From: Girardinichthys multiradiatus
Lineage: Eukaryota; Chordata; Actinopteri; Cyprinodontiformes; Goodeidae
Assembly (NCBI RefSeq): GCF_021462225.1
Contig: NC_061818.1
Span: forward strand, 15,819,462-15,883,461
Direction: 5' to 3'
DNA length: 64,000 bases
Under the pieces are notes generated by a model. It had not been told where the DNA came from. It saw only the letters and a program-made list of their open reading frames with translations, and did not search any database. The translations under genes and the position numbers were made by a program. Positions within the stretch are counted from its first letter, which is position 1; every line of letters starts with the position of its first letter. Below, one piece after another: positions 35,343 through 47,524 of this stretch.

Positions 35343-36604
35343 CTTCCACCTAAGAAAAGACCAGTTACGTTAATTGACCTTCCTTAGAACTCAGTTTCCC
35401 ACTTCAGCAGTTGAGGTGTTGTGATCTTCCTTGGTGAGTATCTCCGTGTCCTGTTAAGAAATACACATCACTGTGTTATTCAGTTGTTTAATAAAAATAG
35501 GACTTTTAACTACAAATTAATTCGAACAATGAGGGATGTGGATGCATGCGTACAGAAATGTCATAGATAATTTAGGTAGTCCCAGCCTGGGAAAAATACA
35601 TAGTGTCTGATAACACATTAGATCTTGTTGGATTTGGAGCTCATTTCTAAGCCAGAGCCCTAGCCTGAGATTTACCAAAAAAGGCAAGGTGTAAATGCTT
35701 GAACATAGTTAAAGTCAAAGGCTAAGGGATGACAAATACAGCAAATGTGTTCCTAACGTTAGAGCCAAAAACTGGGAAATTGCAAATATGGTACTGTATA
35801 TGTGATGTCTGGATGCATATAGGATGGCTGTGTTCAAAGATCAAGAGGACTTTTTTTACGTTCGGCTTAAGATTCCTCCAGATCGCTGCACAGATCTGTA
35901 CTTTTTGATACAGGGCTAATTCAAATAAAATTCTCCTTTGTTCAATGAAGTTCATGTTGACAAGAGTGTTTTCATGGAGCATTCTCACATCAGCAGTTTG
36001 AAGGTGACCAACCCATCATACGTGTCAATGGTTTATAGACAGATTGACATATTAGCATGATGCCCCCTTGCTCTGCAGGAAATGTTAAAAACATCCTAGC
36101 CAGATTACTAATCTATGACCTATTTTTAAGGTAACCTTCCCTATTAAAAAGATTACCTTAATAGAAACACAAATACAGGAGGTGACTACAAATCATTATA
36201 TTATGGTTAAGAGAGTTTTGTTTTTCAAAAAAGGCCTGTGAAGAAAATCCTAATCCTAATATTTAGGTCTACAGATGACCTCCTCCCACAAGTCTGACAT
36301 TCTACAACACTCCAAGCACGCATCTGTTAAGTCCATAATGTGCTTCCTAGGAAAGAATGACCCACCAACAGGGTGCGGTAGGGTCAATTCCATGATTCAA
36401 AAGATTCCTATTACTATGATGGGTAACAATCGACACTGAGTATCCCATAGGGACAGATATTGTTCTGTAGCACAGTGGTAACCCCAACACCACCTCTGAA
36501 AAAGCAGTGGAATAAAAAGCAATAAGTTGTGGGCTGGCCCCTGTACCTGTTGGCTGGCAGAGAACTGCACAAGCAAATCTACCCCTGGCTGAGGTGGACA
36601 CATA

Positions 36605-38195
36605 CAGGTCCTTCTCAAAATATTAGCATATTGGGATAAAGTTCATTATTTTCCATAATGTCATGATGAAAATTTAACATTCATATATTTTAGATTCATT
36701 GCACACTAACTGAAATATTTCAGGTCTTTTATTGTCTTAATACGGATGATTTTGGCATACAGCTCATGAAAACCCAAAATTCCTCTCTCACAAAATTAGC
36801 ATATCATTAAAAGGGTCTCTAAACGAGCTATGAACCTAATCATCTGAATCAACGAGTTAACTCTAAACACCTGCAAAAGATTCCTGAGGCCTTTAAAACT
36901 CCCAGCCTGGTTCATCACTCAAAACCCCAATCATGGGTAAGACTGCCGACCTGACTGCTGTCCAGAAGGCCACTATTGACACCCTCAAGCAAGAGGGTAA
37001 GACACAGAAAGAAATTTCTGAACGAATAGGCTGTTCCCAGAGTGCTGTATCAAGGCACCTCAGTGGGAAGTCTGTGGGAAGGAAAAAGTGTGGCAGAAAA
37101 CGCTGCACAACGAGAAGAGGTGAGGAATATTGTGGAGAAGGGCCGATTCCAGACCTTGGGGGACCTGCGGAAGCAGTGGACTGAGTCTGGAGTAGAAACA
37201 TCCAGAGCCACCGTGCACAGGCGTGTGCAGGAAATGGGCTACAGGTGCCGCATTCCCCAGGTCAAGCCACTTTTGAACCAGAAACAGCGGCAGAAGCGCC
37301 TGACCTGGGCTACAGAGAAGCAGCACTGGACTGTTGCTCAGTGGTCCAAAGTACTTTTTTCGGATGAAAGCAAATTCTGCATGTCAGTCGGAAATCAAGG
37401 TGCCAGAGTCTGGAGGAAGACAGGGGAGAAGGAAATGCCAGAAGTCCAGTGTCAAGTACCCACAGTCAGTGATGGTCTGGGGTGCTGTGTCAGCTGCTGG
37501 TGTTGGTCCACTGTGTTTTATCAAGGGCAGGGTCAATGCAGCTAGCTATCAGGAGATTTTGGAGCACTTCATGCTTCCATCTGCTGAAAAGCTTTATGGA
37601 GATGAAGATTTCATTTTTCAGCACGACCTGGCACCTGCTCACAGTGCCAAAACCACTGGTAAATGGTTTACTGACCATGGTATCACTGTGCTCAATTGGC
37701 CTGCCAACTCTCCTGACCTGAACCCCATAGAGAATCTGTGGGATATTGTGAAGAGAACGTTGAGAGACTCAAGACCCAACACTCTGGATGAGCTAAAGGC
37801 CGCTATCGAAGCATCCTGGGCCTCCATAAGACCTCAGCAGTGCCACAGGCTGATTGCCTCCATGCCACGCCACATTGAAGCAGTCATTTCTGCAAAAGGA
37901 TTCCCAACCAAGTATTGAGTGCATAACTGTACATGATTATTTGAAGGTTGACGTTTTTTGTATTAAAAACACTTTTCTTTTATTGGTCGGATGAAATATG
38001 CTAATTTTGTGAGATAGGAATTTTGGGTTTTCATGAGCTGTATGCCAAAATCATCCATATTAAGACAATAAAAGACCTGAAATATTTCAGTTAGTGTGCA
38101 ATGAATCTAAAATATATGAATGTTAAATTTTCATCACGACATTATGGAAAATAATTAACTTTATCACAATATGCTAATATTTTGAGAAGGACCTG
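36605..38195 (+). mobile_element. Tc1-like transposon, family A copy 5, inside ERV pol
   Basis: Long terminal inverted repeats, TA at 36603-36604 and 38196-38197. It separates the connection and RNase H parts of the pol relic, so it came after the provirus. Confidence 0.95.
36933..37918 (+). pseudogene. Tc1 transposase, family A copy 5, two frameshifting deletions
   Basis: The start at 36933 is normal. About 11 nt are lost near 37120 (after CTTRRG), and about 8 nt are lost near 37440 (after KEMP). The rest to 37918 keeps QHDLAPAHS and [10 protein letters not shown] in a third frame. Confidence 0.93.
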
Positions 38196-38790
38196 TATAA
38201 CTCAACGTTCTTGGAATAATTAGGCAATGCTAACTTTGGTGCCTCCTGTAGCCTCTGCTTCAGTGCTACAAATGTCAGACAGCCATCTGGTATTCAGGTT
38301 AGTTAACAGTGCAAGCGACTATTCCCTATCTCTGATAATAGTTTTCAAATTCCCTGTTAATTTAGTGTAATCTTCTACCCATGCAGAAGAATAGGCAGCA
38401 ATACCAAGAAACATCATAATATATCTAACTGTCCTGGGCTTTGGTGCCTTTCAAATAGCTTCCAGGTGGCTATATAAAATGCTCTGATGTTCCTTAGTTA
38501 TTAATTGTCCCAAATTACCCACTTGCTCCTTAACATATTCTAACTTTTTCTGAGAAATCTTGTGACCCTTTTGTACCAAGACCTGCAGTAACCTAATTGA
38601 ATCCTTGTGACATGTTTCCCTGTCTGGAGTGCAAATGATAATGTTATACACATAACACTGTTCAATATTTAGCCTATGGCCTCTAGATCGTCTTTCAGAA
38701 CTTTATTGAAGATGTGGGGCTGTTAAATCCCATGGGAAGACTCTGGTATTGATAAAACTATCCCTGATTGTGTGGCTTTCTTTTGATGTC

Positions 38791-39410
38791 CTCCAACAGT
38801 CTAAAAACAGCCAGACATTCAAATATGCTCCCAGATGGGCGCGAAGAAGTGCAAGTTGTTGTCAATAAGGGGAGTTAGAGGATTCTTCATTAAACATCCA
38901 TTTGATGAGACTTTACTGGTTTATACACATGACTTAGGTGTAAGCAAAGTCATAGAAACCTTTTGTCATTGGGAGATGGGGTTTGCAAAAATGCAACCAT
39001 TTAAATGGCATCATTTTGATTTGTTTGAGGGACAAGAGATAAAAAACTGGATGCTATCCCAAACAAGGAAGGACAATTGATCACCTAGAATCATCTAGAG
39101 CAAACCAGGCTTTGCATTTTGTAACCCTTATTATTAAAGGCTAACTGATGAGGCTTCATGAGCAATAAAGATTTCCTAAAAATTGCAAAGGAAATATCTG
39201 GAGTTGTACTTTACTATGGGATCTACCTAAAGGCCAATTTGTTTTAGTAGCAATCTAAGACCACAAAGGATCTAACATGCACACAAGAACCCTAACAAAT
39301 TTGTACTGATTTCTTTAGACAGCTCAGGTGGTGTTTTAACAAAAGTATTTGAGTGTCTGTAAGATTTTCATGTATTTCTTTGATTAAAGAGATTACATTT
39401 TACTTGTTTA
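38791..39410. other. Spacer before the second shmt1 gene
   Basis: An 81-codon plus-strand frame (38835-39080) matches nothing I know. If the provirus continued upstream, more pol should lie here on the minus strand, but I cannot recognise it. No promoter-like island is visible before the second shmt1 gene. Confidence 0.4.
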
Positions 39411-39445
39411 GATTTCTTCCCTTTGTGACCAGAGAATTAGCAACT

Positions 39446-42400
39446 ATGTCTCAATCAAATGGCCACACTGTAAGTGAAGAAGGGTGGGAGTCACAGAAGA
39501 AAATAATGGTGGAGCCTCTGGCTCTCAGCGACTTAGAGGTTTGTTTTCACAGGATTTTTGGAAGACTGTCTATTTCTTTATAAATGAGATAAATATTGCT
39601 ACATATGATTTGTAAAATTGCCTCAACAATCCCTAAGTCAGACAGGGTTTGTGTTTCAGGTGTTTTCTATTATAAAAAAGGAGAAGCACAAGCAGATGTA
39701 TGGTCTGGAGCTGCTAGCATCTGAGAACTTTACCAGCAGAGCTGTTCTCGAGGCTCTTGGCTCCTGTTTGACCAACAAGTACTCTAGAGGGTTTCCTGGT
39801 CAGAGGTACATTTCTTGTTCCAGTTTTTGGAAGCTTGACTGTACCTTATGATACAATGGATCCAATGTAGTAATGGATACTATTTTATCATGCATATTCT
39901 TTAATAAATATAGGTGTATTGCATCTGTTTAGCTACTACTACAATGGTTTGGAGTATAATGATGAACTGGAGACACTTTGTCAGAGGAGGGCCCTGGAGG
40001 CCTTTGGTTTGGACTCTGAGAAATGGGGAGTTAATGTGCGGCCATACTCAGGTATGAAATCCTAAAAAACTTGCCTCTCAAATTTGTTATGCTATCTTCA
40101 CACATCTCCATGTTTCTATGTAAGGTTCCCCTGCTAACTTTGCGGTTTACATGGCTGTGGTGGAACCACATGGTAGGATCATGGGCCTGGACATTGCTGA
40201 TGGGGGCCACCCATCGCATGGCTTCATGACCGATAAGAAAATCTCAGCAACATCCATCTTTTTTGAAACTATGCCATACAAGGTTTGAGACACAGTAATC
40301 TTTTAAAGGATGGTCAGTTGAATACCCAGAAAAAAGGTTTAATGATTTAATCAATTGTGGGATACATACTTGGATGGAGTACAAGCTGAAGAAGGGTTAC
40401 ATAAGTAGACTTCAATACTCTAAGCATGTCTTCCACAGATTCCAATGCTGCTCCATTAAAAGCTTTGACCAGAACCATTACAAAATGCAATCAATCCAAA
40501 TCTGACACCATAATTTTGTAACCATGGTCACAAAAGGCACCTAAATCTCAATGCATTCAGTTTGGTAGTGATAAATTGCAGGAGAAGCAATAGAACTGTA
40601 GGGTTTTAAGGGGAGGCTTAAAAACTACTCCAAAATGACAGCATTTGCGTAGATTACAATTTCTACTTCTGTTGTTACTCAGACAGACATCGTTACTCTG
40701 ATGTAAACCAGCACTCCCCTTTCTCTGAAATCTGCCACCTGAATACTTCATTTTAGCAATAAAAGGTAAATTTATGTGGCATATGGTAAAAGTTTAAACA
40801 AAGCAGATGCTGTCAGACACTCCTTTATTTGGCTCAGACCCAGAGAAAAATGTCGACCGTCTTGTGATTTTGCAGCAGGAATTTCATGACCAGAGACAGA
40901 GAACCCAAATTCAGCCAAGCACAAAGTGATAAGTTAATAGGTTTATTCAGAAACTCAGGATCAGAGAGCAGGAGAACAGCAGTCAGCTTCCAGGAACCAC
41001 TGAGGACAGAGAGACTAGTTAGTGGCTGAATAAAACTCAGGATTTGCAAGGAGTTAGATAAAGCCACTAACCTTCTCAGTCTGGAGATGAGAAACAGAAT
41101 CCAGAGGAGGAAGTGATCCAGACAGTTAATGAGGAAGCGTCCGACCGACTGAAGTTGGATTGCTGACCGATTCAAATCCTCCGGGGAATCAGCTGAAACT
41201 GACAGGAACACAGAGAGCTGCGATTGTCCTCTTGACAATAATTCCAGGCAGACTTAAGAGCCAAGCGGGCTCAGGCTGAATAAACCAGTGGTTAGGCTGG
41301 GGCGTAAATCCAGGGACAGAAACAGGGTCGAATTCCAGGGCTAGAGGCGTCAGACAAGGGGCAGGCAGAAGCATGAAACCAGAGGCAGAAAACAGAGTCA
41401 AAATCCAGAAATCCAATCTGTCAGACAAGGGGCAGGCAGGCAGGCAGGCAAAATCCCTGAGGCAAGGCAAATTCAGAGAACATGATCAGTCAGGAAGAAA
41501 CGCCAGATAACTACACAAACGTTTTTGAAAATCTGGCACCGTCTGCCTGTCAGAGGGCTGTATATAACTGCAGCTCCACAGGTGTGTGGCATGATGGTGA
41601 TTGCACAGCAACGCAGCAGCAGACAGATGAAGCAGATGAGTTGATTGCATGAGTCCAGAGCAGGCAGACGGGCCAGAATCATAACAAGGAAACTTTGGAG
41701 AAACCAGTTATTGACATCTTTAACAACCCAATCTGTGGATGTGCAGGTGTTTTGTCCTGTCAGGGGGCAACAATCTGCCTATTAACCACCACAGCTATCT
41801 GTTGTAGCTGTTGCAGCTTTAAAAAACAGGAAACAACAATGATGGTTTATGTATTGTAGTATTGTTATTCGTAGGTTTTCCAGTTCTAAAATAAGACAAA
41901 AACACCATTTGACTAAGTTTCATTGTAGCTTTCAATCAACCCCTGTCCATTTTGGATGTGCTTATAATTGTGATGACCTGTTTTGATGCCATATCGCTGT
42001 TCTTTGAAGAATTTCCAGGTCAGTTTTCATGTTCGGACGGTCATCAGGTGTTATATAAATAGTACAATTTTCTCTAAAATAAATATTAATTCAGTATGTA
42101 AATTAAAGGCAGATGATTTATGTATCTTAAGCTGAGGGTTTTCTGAAATTGTTCCTAGGTGAATCCAGAAACTGGCTACATTGATTATGATAAACTGCAA
42201 GAAAATGCACGACTCTTCCACCCCAAACTCATCATTGCAGGTACTTTATTGCACAAACACATACAGATTATACACCCTCTGTTGTGTTAGTACATCAAAA
42301 TAACTACTTTACTTTTTTCGCTCCACATTTTAAGGAACAACGTGTTATTCCCGTAACCTTGACTACGCCCGTTTGAAACAGATTGCCAATGAGAATGGTG

Positions 42401-45400
42401 CATATCTGATGGGAGACATGGCACATATTGGCGGATTAGTGGCTGCTGGAGTGGTGCCCTCACCCTTTGAGGATTGTGACATAGTTACAACAACAACTCA
42501 CAAAAGTTTGCGAGGCTGCCGTGGAGGACTTATCTTTTATCGGAAAGGTGGGAAAGAACCCTGAAACTTTTCTAAAACATATATCTGATGCACCTTTAAT
42601 ATTGTCATGATACCTCTCTGCCCATGTTCATTCATAAAGTTTTTTATGTTTCCCTAATGGACTTTGTTTTCTCCATAAGGCATACGGAGTGTGGACACCA
42701 AAGGAAAGCAGACTCTGTACAACTTGGAGTTTTTGATCAACCAGGCTGTGTTTCCAGGGCTGCAGGGAGGACCACACAACAATGCTATTGCAGGTACAAT
42801 AATTATTATCATTTGGCTTTCATCTTGACATCTTTGGATTTACAGCAGCATCAGTGTCAGTGAGGTGTGTCTGTCACTGCCAGGTGTTGCTGTTGCTCTC
42901 AAACAAGCCATGACACCAGAGTTCAAGGCTTACCAGTTGCAGGTTCTCGCTAACTGCAAAGCTCTATCCAGCACCCTTATAAACCTCGGTTACAAAATTG
43001 TCACTGGTAGGTGTCCCATGCATAACTTATCTTAGGCTAATTAGAAATATTCAAAAAGAAATTGTTTTAACATTAATGAATAAACACTTCTAAAAAATCA
43101 AATGTACTTTCATTTAATTGTTCAAATTAGGGGTCCTCAATTCCAATCCTCAAGAGCTACTATCCTGCAACCTTTAGATGCATCTAAAAGTTGTTGGATA
43201 GTAACTCACAAGGACTAGACTTGGGCACCCCTGGCTAAGACAATACATTTTCTATTATTGTGAGTAATGTATGTGAAAGGAGTTCATAGCTGGGGTTTCT
43301 CTCTCCTATGTCTTTTTTTGCTCTCTGTTGCTACCTGTGCAGGTGGTTCTGACAACCATCTAATCCTGTTGAACTTGCGTAATAAAGGAACTGATGGAGG
43401 ACGAGCAGAGAAGGTCCTGCAGGCCTGTGCTATTTCTTGCAACAAGAACACATGTCTAGGTATTCTGTAGGTGACTATATATACTATGTTTAAGATGGGC
43501 TGCCAATGGTAAGACTAAGGGCAACATTAGTGATACAATAAGTTAGAGAGACGTAAAGGAAGTATTGTTGCCTCAGATGTCACCCAAATTAACAACCATG
43601 AGAAACCACAATATTATGATAAGAAGGAGGTTACTGTGACAACAGAAAGTGTTTATGAACTTAAGCAGGGCTTAAACAACCACTATGAAAGTTGCTGAAT
43701 ACAGTGGACATGGAACCTATGGTAATTATTAAAACCAAGTATCTGGATTAATAAACAACTTCTGATCTAGTGTTACAATGTTTGCAACAAGAATTTTCTA
43801 TCCCAACAACTGATGACAGACATGCTTACCATCATTATAATACCTACCATCCGAGTTTGGGCACCAAGTTTTACTGACAACCTGTGAAAGCCTGAAAAGG
43901 TTAGCTCCCTTTATTTTTTAAAGTGAGGTTCTCTGAAGTTATTGGTAAGGTTCCATTAACTGTAGTGTCTTGGGCGATCCTCCAGATGTACCCCAGTAAC
44001 TTTGGTGTTTCATTCAAGATGGTGGCTTGGACACTCACAAAGCCTTGATCTTTCTTCTTTCGCATAGTGTACAGTATCAAGGTGTTGAAGTTGTGAAGTA
44101 CTGTCTTACCTTTTACTGCGGCAGGTACTTGACTGTGGCTAACATCATAGTGTTATTCATTCTTTGCCATTTGCCTGTGAAATTCCTAGAATATTTTCGT
44201 TCAGTACCTTCTGTTGTTGATATGAATATCTTTTTGGACCCCAGTTGGGATTATTCATTATTGTCATGATAGCTTTGAATACGACTCTAGTGCTGGCAAC
44301 AATTACAGAGACAACAGGAAGGTTTGAATGGTTTATTGAGAACTATATAAAGATGAATGGGTCTTCTGGCTTTCCAGCAAGGTTCTGGTTTGGCACTGAG
44401 GAGGAGAGGCAAGTGGTTATTGCTCAAAGAATGAATGATGAAAATATGTTGCAGATAGATTCTTACTGTTAGCGGTGATGGAGAAGGTTCAGGAGTAGGT
44501 GAGTAAATCCATAGAGCCTGAGATTGGCAGGCGGGGGTGAATTGTGACTTTTTCTAGGAATGGCGATGGAGGAGCGGGTAAGCGTAGAAGGATGAACAGG
44601 CAGTTGAGCGTGTGGTAAGTTGCTAAGTGATCTAAGAGGCTGATTTCAGGAGCAGTGAGGAGAATCCCGGAAGGGATCTTGAGGGGGTTTGGCTGGATGG
44701 CACAAGGAGCTGGAAAGAACAGGTTTGATTTGGGAAACAGAAAATTTAGGTGAATGTGGGGTTGAGATGGAAGTTTAACGTGGAGGGTGTTAAAAGAAGG
44801 CCACATAAATTAATGAGCCTAATGGATTAGGTAAAGGTACATAGAGACGTCTGGGAGGAATGATCTGGCCCATTCTGAAGAGAGGATTGGAATTGGCTCC
44901 CAAGAGAGAGCCGCAATTGTTCAAGACTGAAGGAGGATGTGTTCTGGTTAATCGGTTGCATCTTCGGATGAGAACTGTCGGAAGAGAGCGTCAAGCTTAA
45001 TGTTCCTGGATCCTGGGCGTTATGTGATAGTGAAGTTGGAACGAGGAAAGAGCAGTGACCAACGTGACTGACGAAAATATGAACCTTTAGATGATCGTAC
45101 ATAGGAGAGGTTTGTGTGATCAGTTCAGATGATGACTGGTTGCTCTTCTAAAGCACAGGTGTCAAACTCCAGGCCTCCAGGGCTAGTGCCCTGCTACTTT
45201 TAGATGTGCCTTTGCGTCACCACACCTGAGTCAAATAATTAGGTCATTAGCTGTAGAACTAGACTGCACATTGACCAGGTAATTCAGCCATTTGATTCAG
45301 GCGTGTTGGACCAGGGGACACATCTAAAAGTTGCAGGACACCGGCCCTCGAGGACTGGAGTTTGACACCCCTGCTGAAAGCTAGCTTAATGGCTGGAAGC

Positions 45401-46464
45401 TCTCACTCTCCAGTGTTGTAGTGCATTTCTGTGCTGCTATATGGGTCCGTTTCCCTTGACATTTGGTGTAAATGCTGTTAGGGCCTAGAGAAGTCTAAAT
45501 GCAATACTTTCACGTGATATTTCCTTTCCCCATTTCTATTTTCCTTTTTAGTCTCACCCTAAATATTTATTCATTTATGAATAAATTCCAGTTTTTTCTT
45601 GGACAATTATTTTTTATTGAACCTTTATGATGGTCTGACAGCTGGCTAGTCTCCTGCCATGTTGGCTTTAATTCCCTTCTTCTATTTGTGGTTTGCAGTC
45701 TTGTAGCTAAGGATCCCAAGGTATCCAGCTGAAGTAGTGTAGGTTAGATTATTGGTCCCTATAATGGTCCCAGCATAATACTGCTTTAATGTCCTTTAAA
45801 AGACCTTGAAAGGGCATTTTATGATTTTGACATGGCCAGATTGTTGCAAGGATGCTCTGAAGACAATCTGGTCCACAGTAGCACTTTGTGAGATGGTAGT
45901 AGGCAAAGCCAAGAGGCTAGACTACTGTGCAGAGGCAATAGACAAACAGTCTTATTTATTTTATGCAACGATCTTTTTGTAACAGTTTTCAAATGTTATT
46001 TTCTTCAGAGAAATTTTAAGATGAAGTGTTTATAAAATTGTGCTCATGTTTACATTAAACATATTTTTCAACAGGTGCAAAGAGTGCTTTGCTTCCAAAT
46101 GGTCTGAGGTTTGGTTCTCCAGCTCTGACCTCCAGAGGTTTGAAGGAGGAAGACTTCAAGAAAGTGGCACATTTTATTCATAGAGGTAAGCTTTGAAAAC
46201 AGGTTGTTTTTGCATTAGTTACCAAAAGACAGAGACTTCCACCTAAACAAAAATATTTTGCGGAAATGATTTGGTGTGCTTTCTCCTGCAGGCATTGAGC
46301 TTACTTTGGAAGTACAGGGAAGTTTGGACCCCAAGGCCACCCTGATGGAGTTCATCCAGGCATTGGCTCAGGGGGTGAAGTTCCAGCAGCGAGTCGCTGA
46401 GATCAGAGCTGAGGTGGAGGCTTTCACTGGGCAGTTCCCCATGCCTGGCCTTCCTGAGCTATAG
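39446..46464 (+). CDS. shmt1-like tandem duplicate, 11 coding exons, open frame with altered active-site loop (482 aa)
   Basis: Exons: 39446-39538, 39660-39805, 39933-40051, 40125-40282, 42159-42240, 42335-42547, 42680-42793, 42884-43006, 43343-43459, 46075-46185 and 46292-46464. All have AG/GT borders, the phases match shmt1, and they join to 482 aa without a stop. Identity to the first copy is roughly 87 % by eye. The PLP lysine ([10 protein letters not shown]) and the carboxylate Arg (NGLRFGSPA) are kept. The loop [15 protein letters not shown] has become [16 protein letters not shown]: human Glu75 is Arg, Tyr77 is Phe, Arg81 is Ser, and one residue is added. Further changes are GGHLTHG to GGHPSHG, loss of one Lys in TEKKKIS, GGPHNHA to GGPHNNA, and ALRPSG to ALLPNG. 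It may be a pseudoenzyme, a specialised paralogue or a young pseudogene. The acceptor before the ATG (39411) is kept; no upstream leader exon is obvious. Confidence 0.88.
40811..41685 (-). mobile_element. Unclassified dispersed repeat, LTR-like (second shmt1 intron 4)
   Basis: On the minus strand the stretch begins TGTTATGATTCTGGCCC, has a TATATA element (41561), a GAATAAACC signal (complement near 40940) and ends TGACA, an LTR-like order. It includes a short GGCAGGCAGGCA run near 41440. I found no target duplication. Confidence 0.35.
43125..43245. mobile_element. Decayed hAT-type MITE
   Basis: CTATCCTGCAACCTTTAGAT and the end GGGCACCCCTG resemble the hAT MITEs at 45156 and 55964. It is short and diverged. 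Confidence 0.45.
44850..45125 (-). pseudogene. Ty3/gypsy retrotransposon relic, RNase H region
   Basis: The minus strand from about 45125 down reads [30 protein letters not shown] and [16 protein letters not shown] in one frame with a few stops. These are the RNase H end motifs of Ty3/gypsy Pol. The following sequence to about 44490 may be the decayed linker and integrase. It lies in intron 9 of the second shmt1 gene. Confidence 0.72.
45156..45373. mobile_element. hAT-type MITE (218 bp)
   Basis: Imperfect palindrome with ends CAGGTGTCAAACTCC and GGAGTTTGACACCCCTG. Inner motifs such as ACATCTAAAAGTTGCAGGAC are shared with 55964-56174. Flanks (CTAAAGC and CTGAAAGC) suggest a mutated target duplication. 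Confidence 0.7.
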
Positions 46465-47511
46465 AGAGTAAACACTCGGGCATTGTTACTGCTTACTGCT
46501 CAAACCGAGAGATTTGTTTATGTCTTTAAAACAGGTGGTGGTCATTTCTTCGCCATTTTGCACCTTTGTAGTTTTGGTTGTTTGGCAATATGTGGGTAAG
46601 AAATTGGGTTGGGATGGCAGTGGGCAAATTCAGAGACAACTAGGAGCTGGTTGTTATGGCATTTCACTATTTGTTATCTTTCTATGCTGTTTTGTTCCTC
46701 ATTTATTTCATACCCGATTTCTTTTCAGGAACAAAAAGTAACTAGGATAGGACATCTAGCATGGGACATTTTGGAACGACCATTTGTCAATTCATAGCCA
46801 CCAGGATGAGGTTTTTTTTACCTCTTTGCCAATTATTTAAATTACATTTTATAATCTATTCATAGTCTACTGTAGGGAGACTGGGTAACATGACTGCACT
46901 ACATAATGTTTACCAGCAGGATATCAGTGGGATTTGTTTTGGTTTGATCAAGGGTCTCTGTCGTAATTCATAAGAGTCAACTGGCCCAAACAGGATTCAA
47001 AGCAATTACTGGAACGGGATCCAATACAAAATCTTCTTTGCTGATATCTTATTTACTTGGTATAGTTACAAGCTTTGTTGTTGTAGCCAGGGTGTTTGTC
47101 ACTGTAGCTTAACATAAAGAAATAACTGTAATACTCTTGTAAATCACTGCTGATGTATTGTTTTGACATTTATGATGCCTTGACAAGTTGTTTCAGTGTA
47201 TAATGCAATGTAAGATTCATAAATGACCATTCTGAATGTAAAAAAAATATAATAGAATTTCATAAACCAAAATCTTTGCAATAATTTATATTAAAATGAA
47301 TCAAACAATGGTTAATGCATTTCTACAGTACTTATGTTGCAACATTTAAATTTAGAGAAATATGTCAAGTCAGAAGAATTCATAGGAAAAAAAGTCCAGT
47401 TTCAAAAGGACCACATTTAATGCAAAAATATCAATACCAATTCATTACAATATGAATCACACTGTTTAACTGTAGTTTTGATCTTGGCTCACCTATTTAA
47501 TTATGATAATT
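46465..47511. other. 3' flank of the second shmt1 gene and spacer
   Basis: No further gene. No clear AATAAA is found in the first few hundred bases after the stop, unlike the first copy. Rest AT-rich. Confidence 0.45.
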
Positions 47512-47524
47512 AATTTCCAGAGTT

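Larger units (their letters stand above)
35348..38790 (-). pseudogene. Endogenous retrovirus pol relic, split by a Tc1 element
   Basis: On the minus strand, 38760-38450 carries the reverse transcriptase end (RLPMGFNSPT, the changed active-site box YVYN, CTPDRETCHKDSI). The stretch 38430-38200 carries the connection region (FLGIAAYSSAWVEDY). After Tc1 copy 5 (36605-38195), RNase H-like sequence follows at 36600-36350 (LIAFYSTAFSEVVLGLPLCYR). The stretch 36340-35350 is in the place of integrase, with only weak resemblance. There are many stops and frameshifts. Together with env and the LTR this is one provirus on the minus strand. Gag and the 5' LTR were not found. Confidence 0.7.

Noticed and set aside
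38835..39080. 81-aa plus-strand frame before the second shmt1
   Set aside because: No recognised family, no splice context and no promoter; it cannot be told from chance.
39446..46464. Second shmt1 as a processed (retrocopied) pseudogene
   Set aside because: All ten coding introns are present at the same phases and even share intron sequence, so it arose by DNA duplication.
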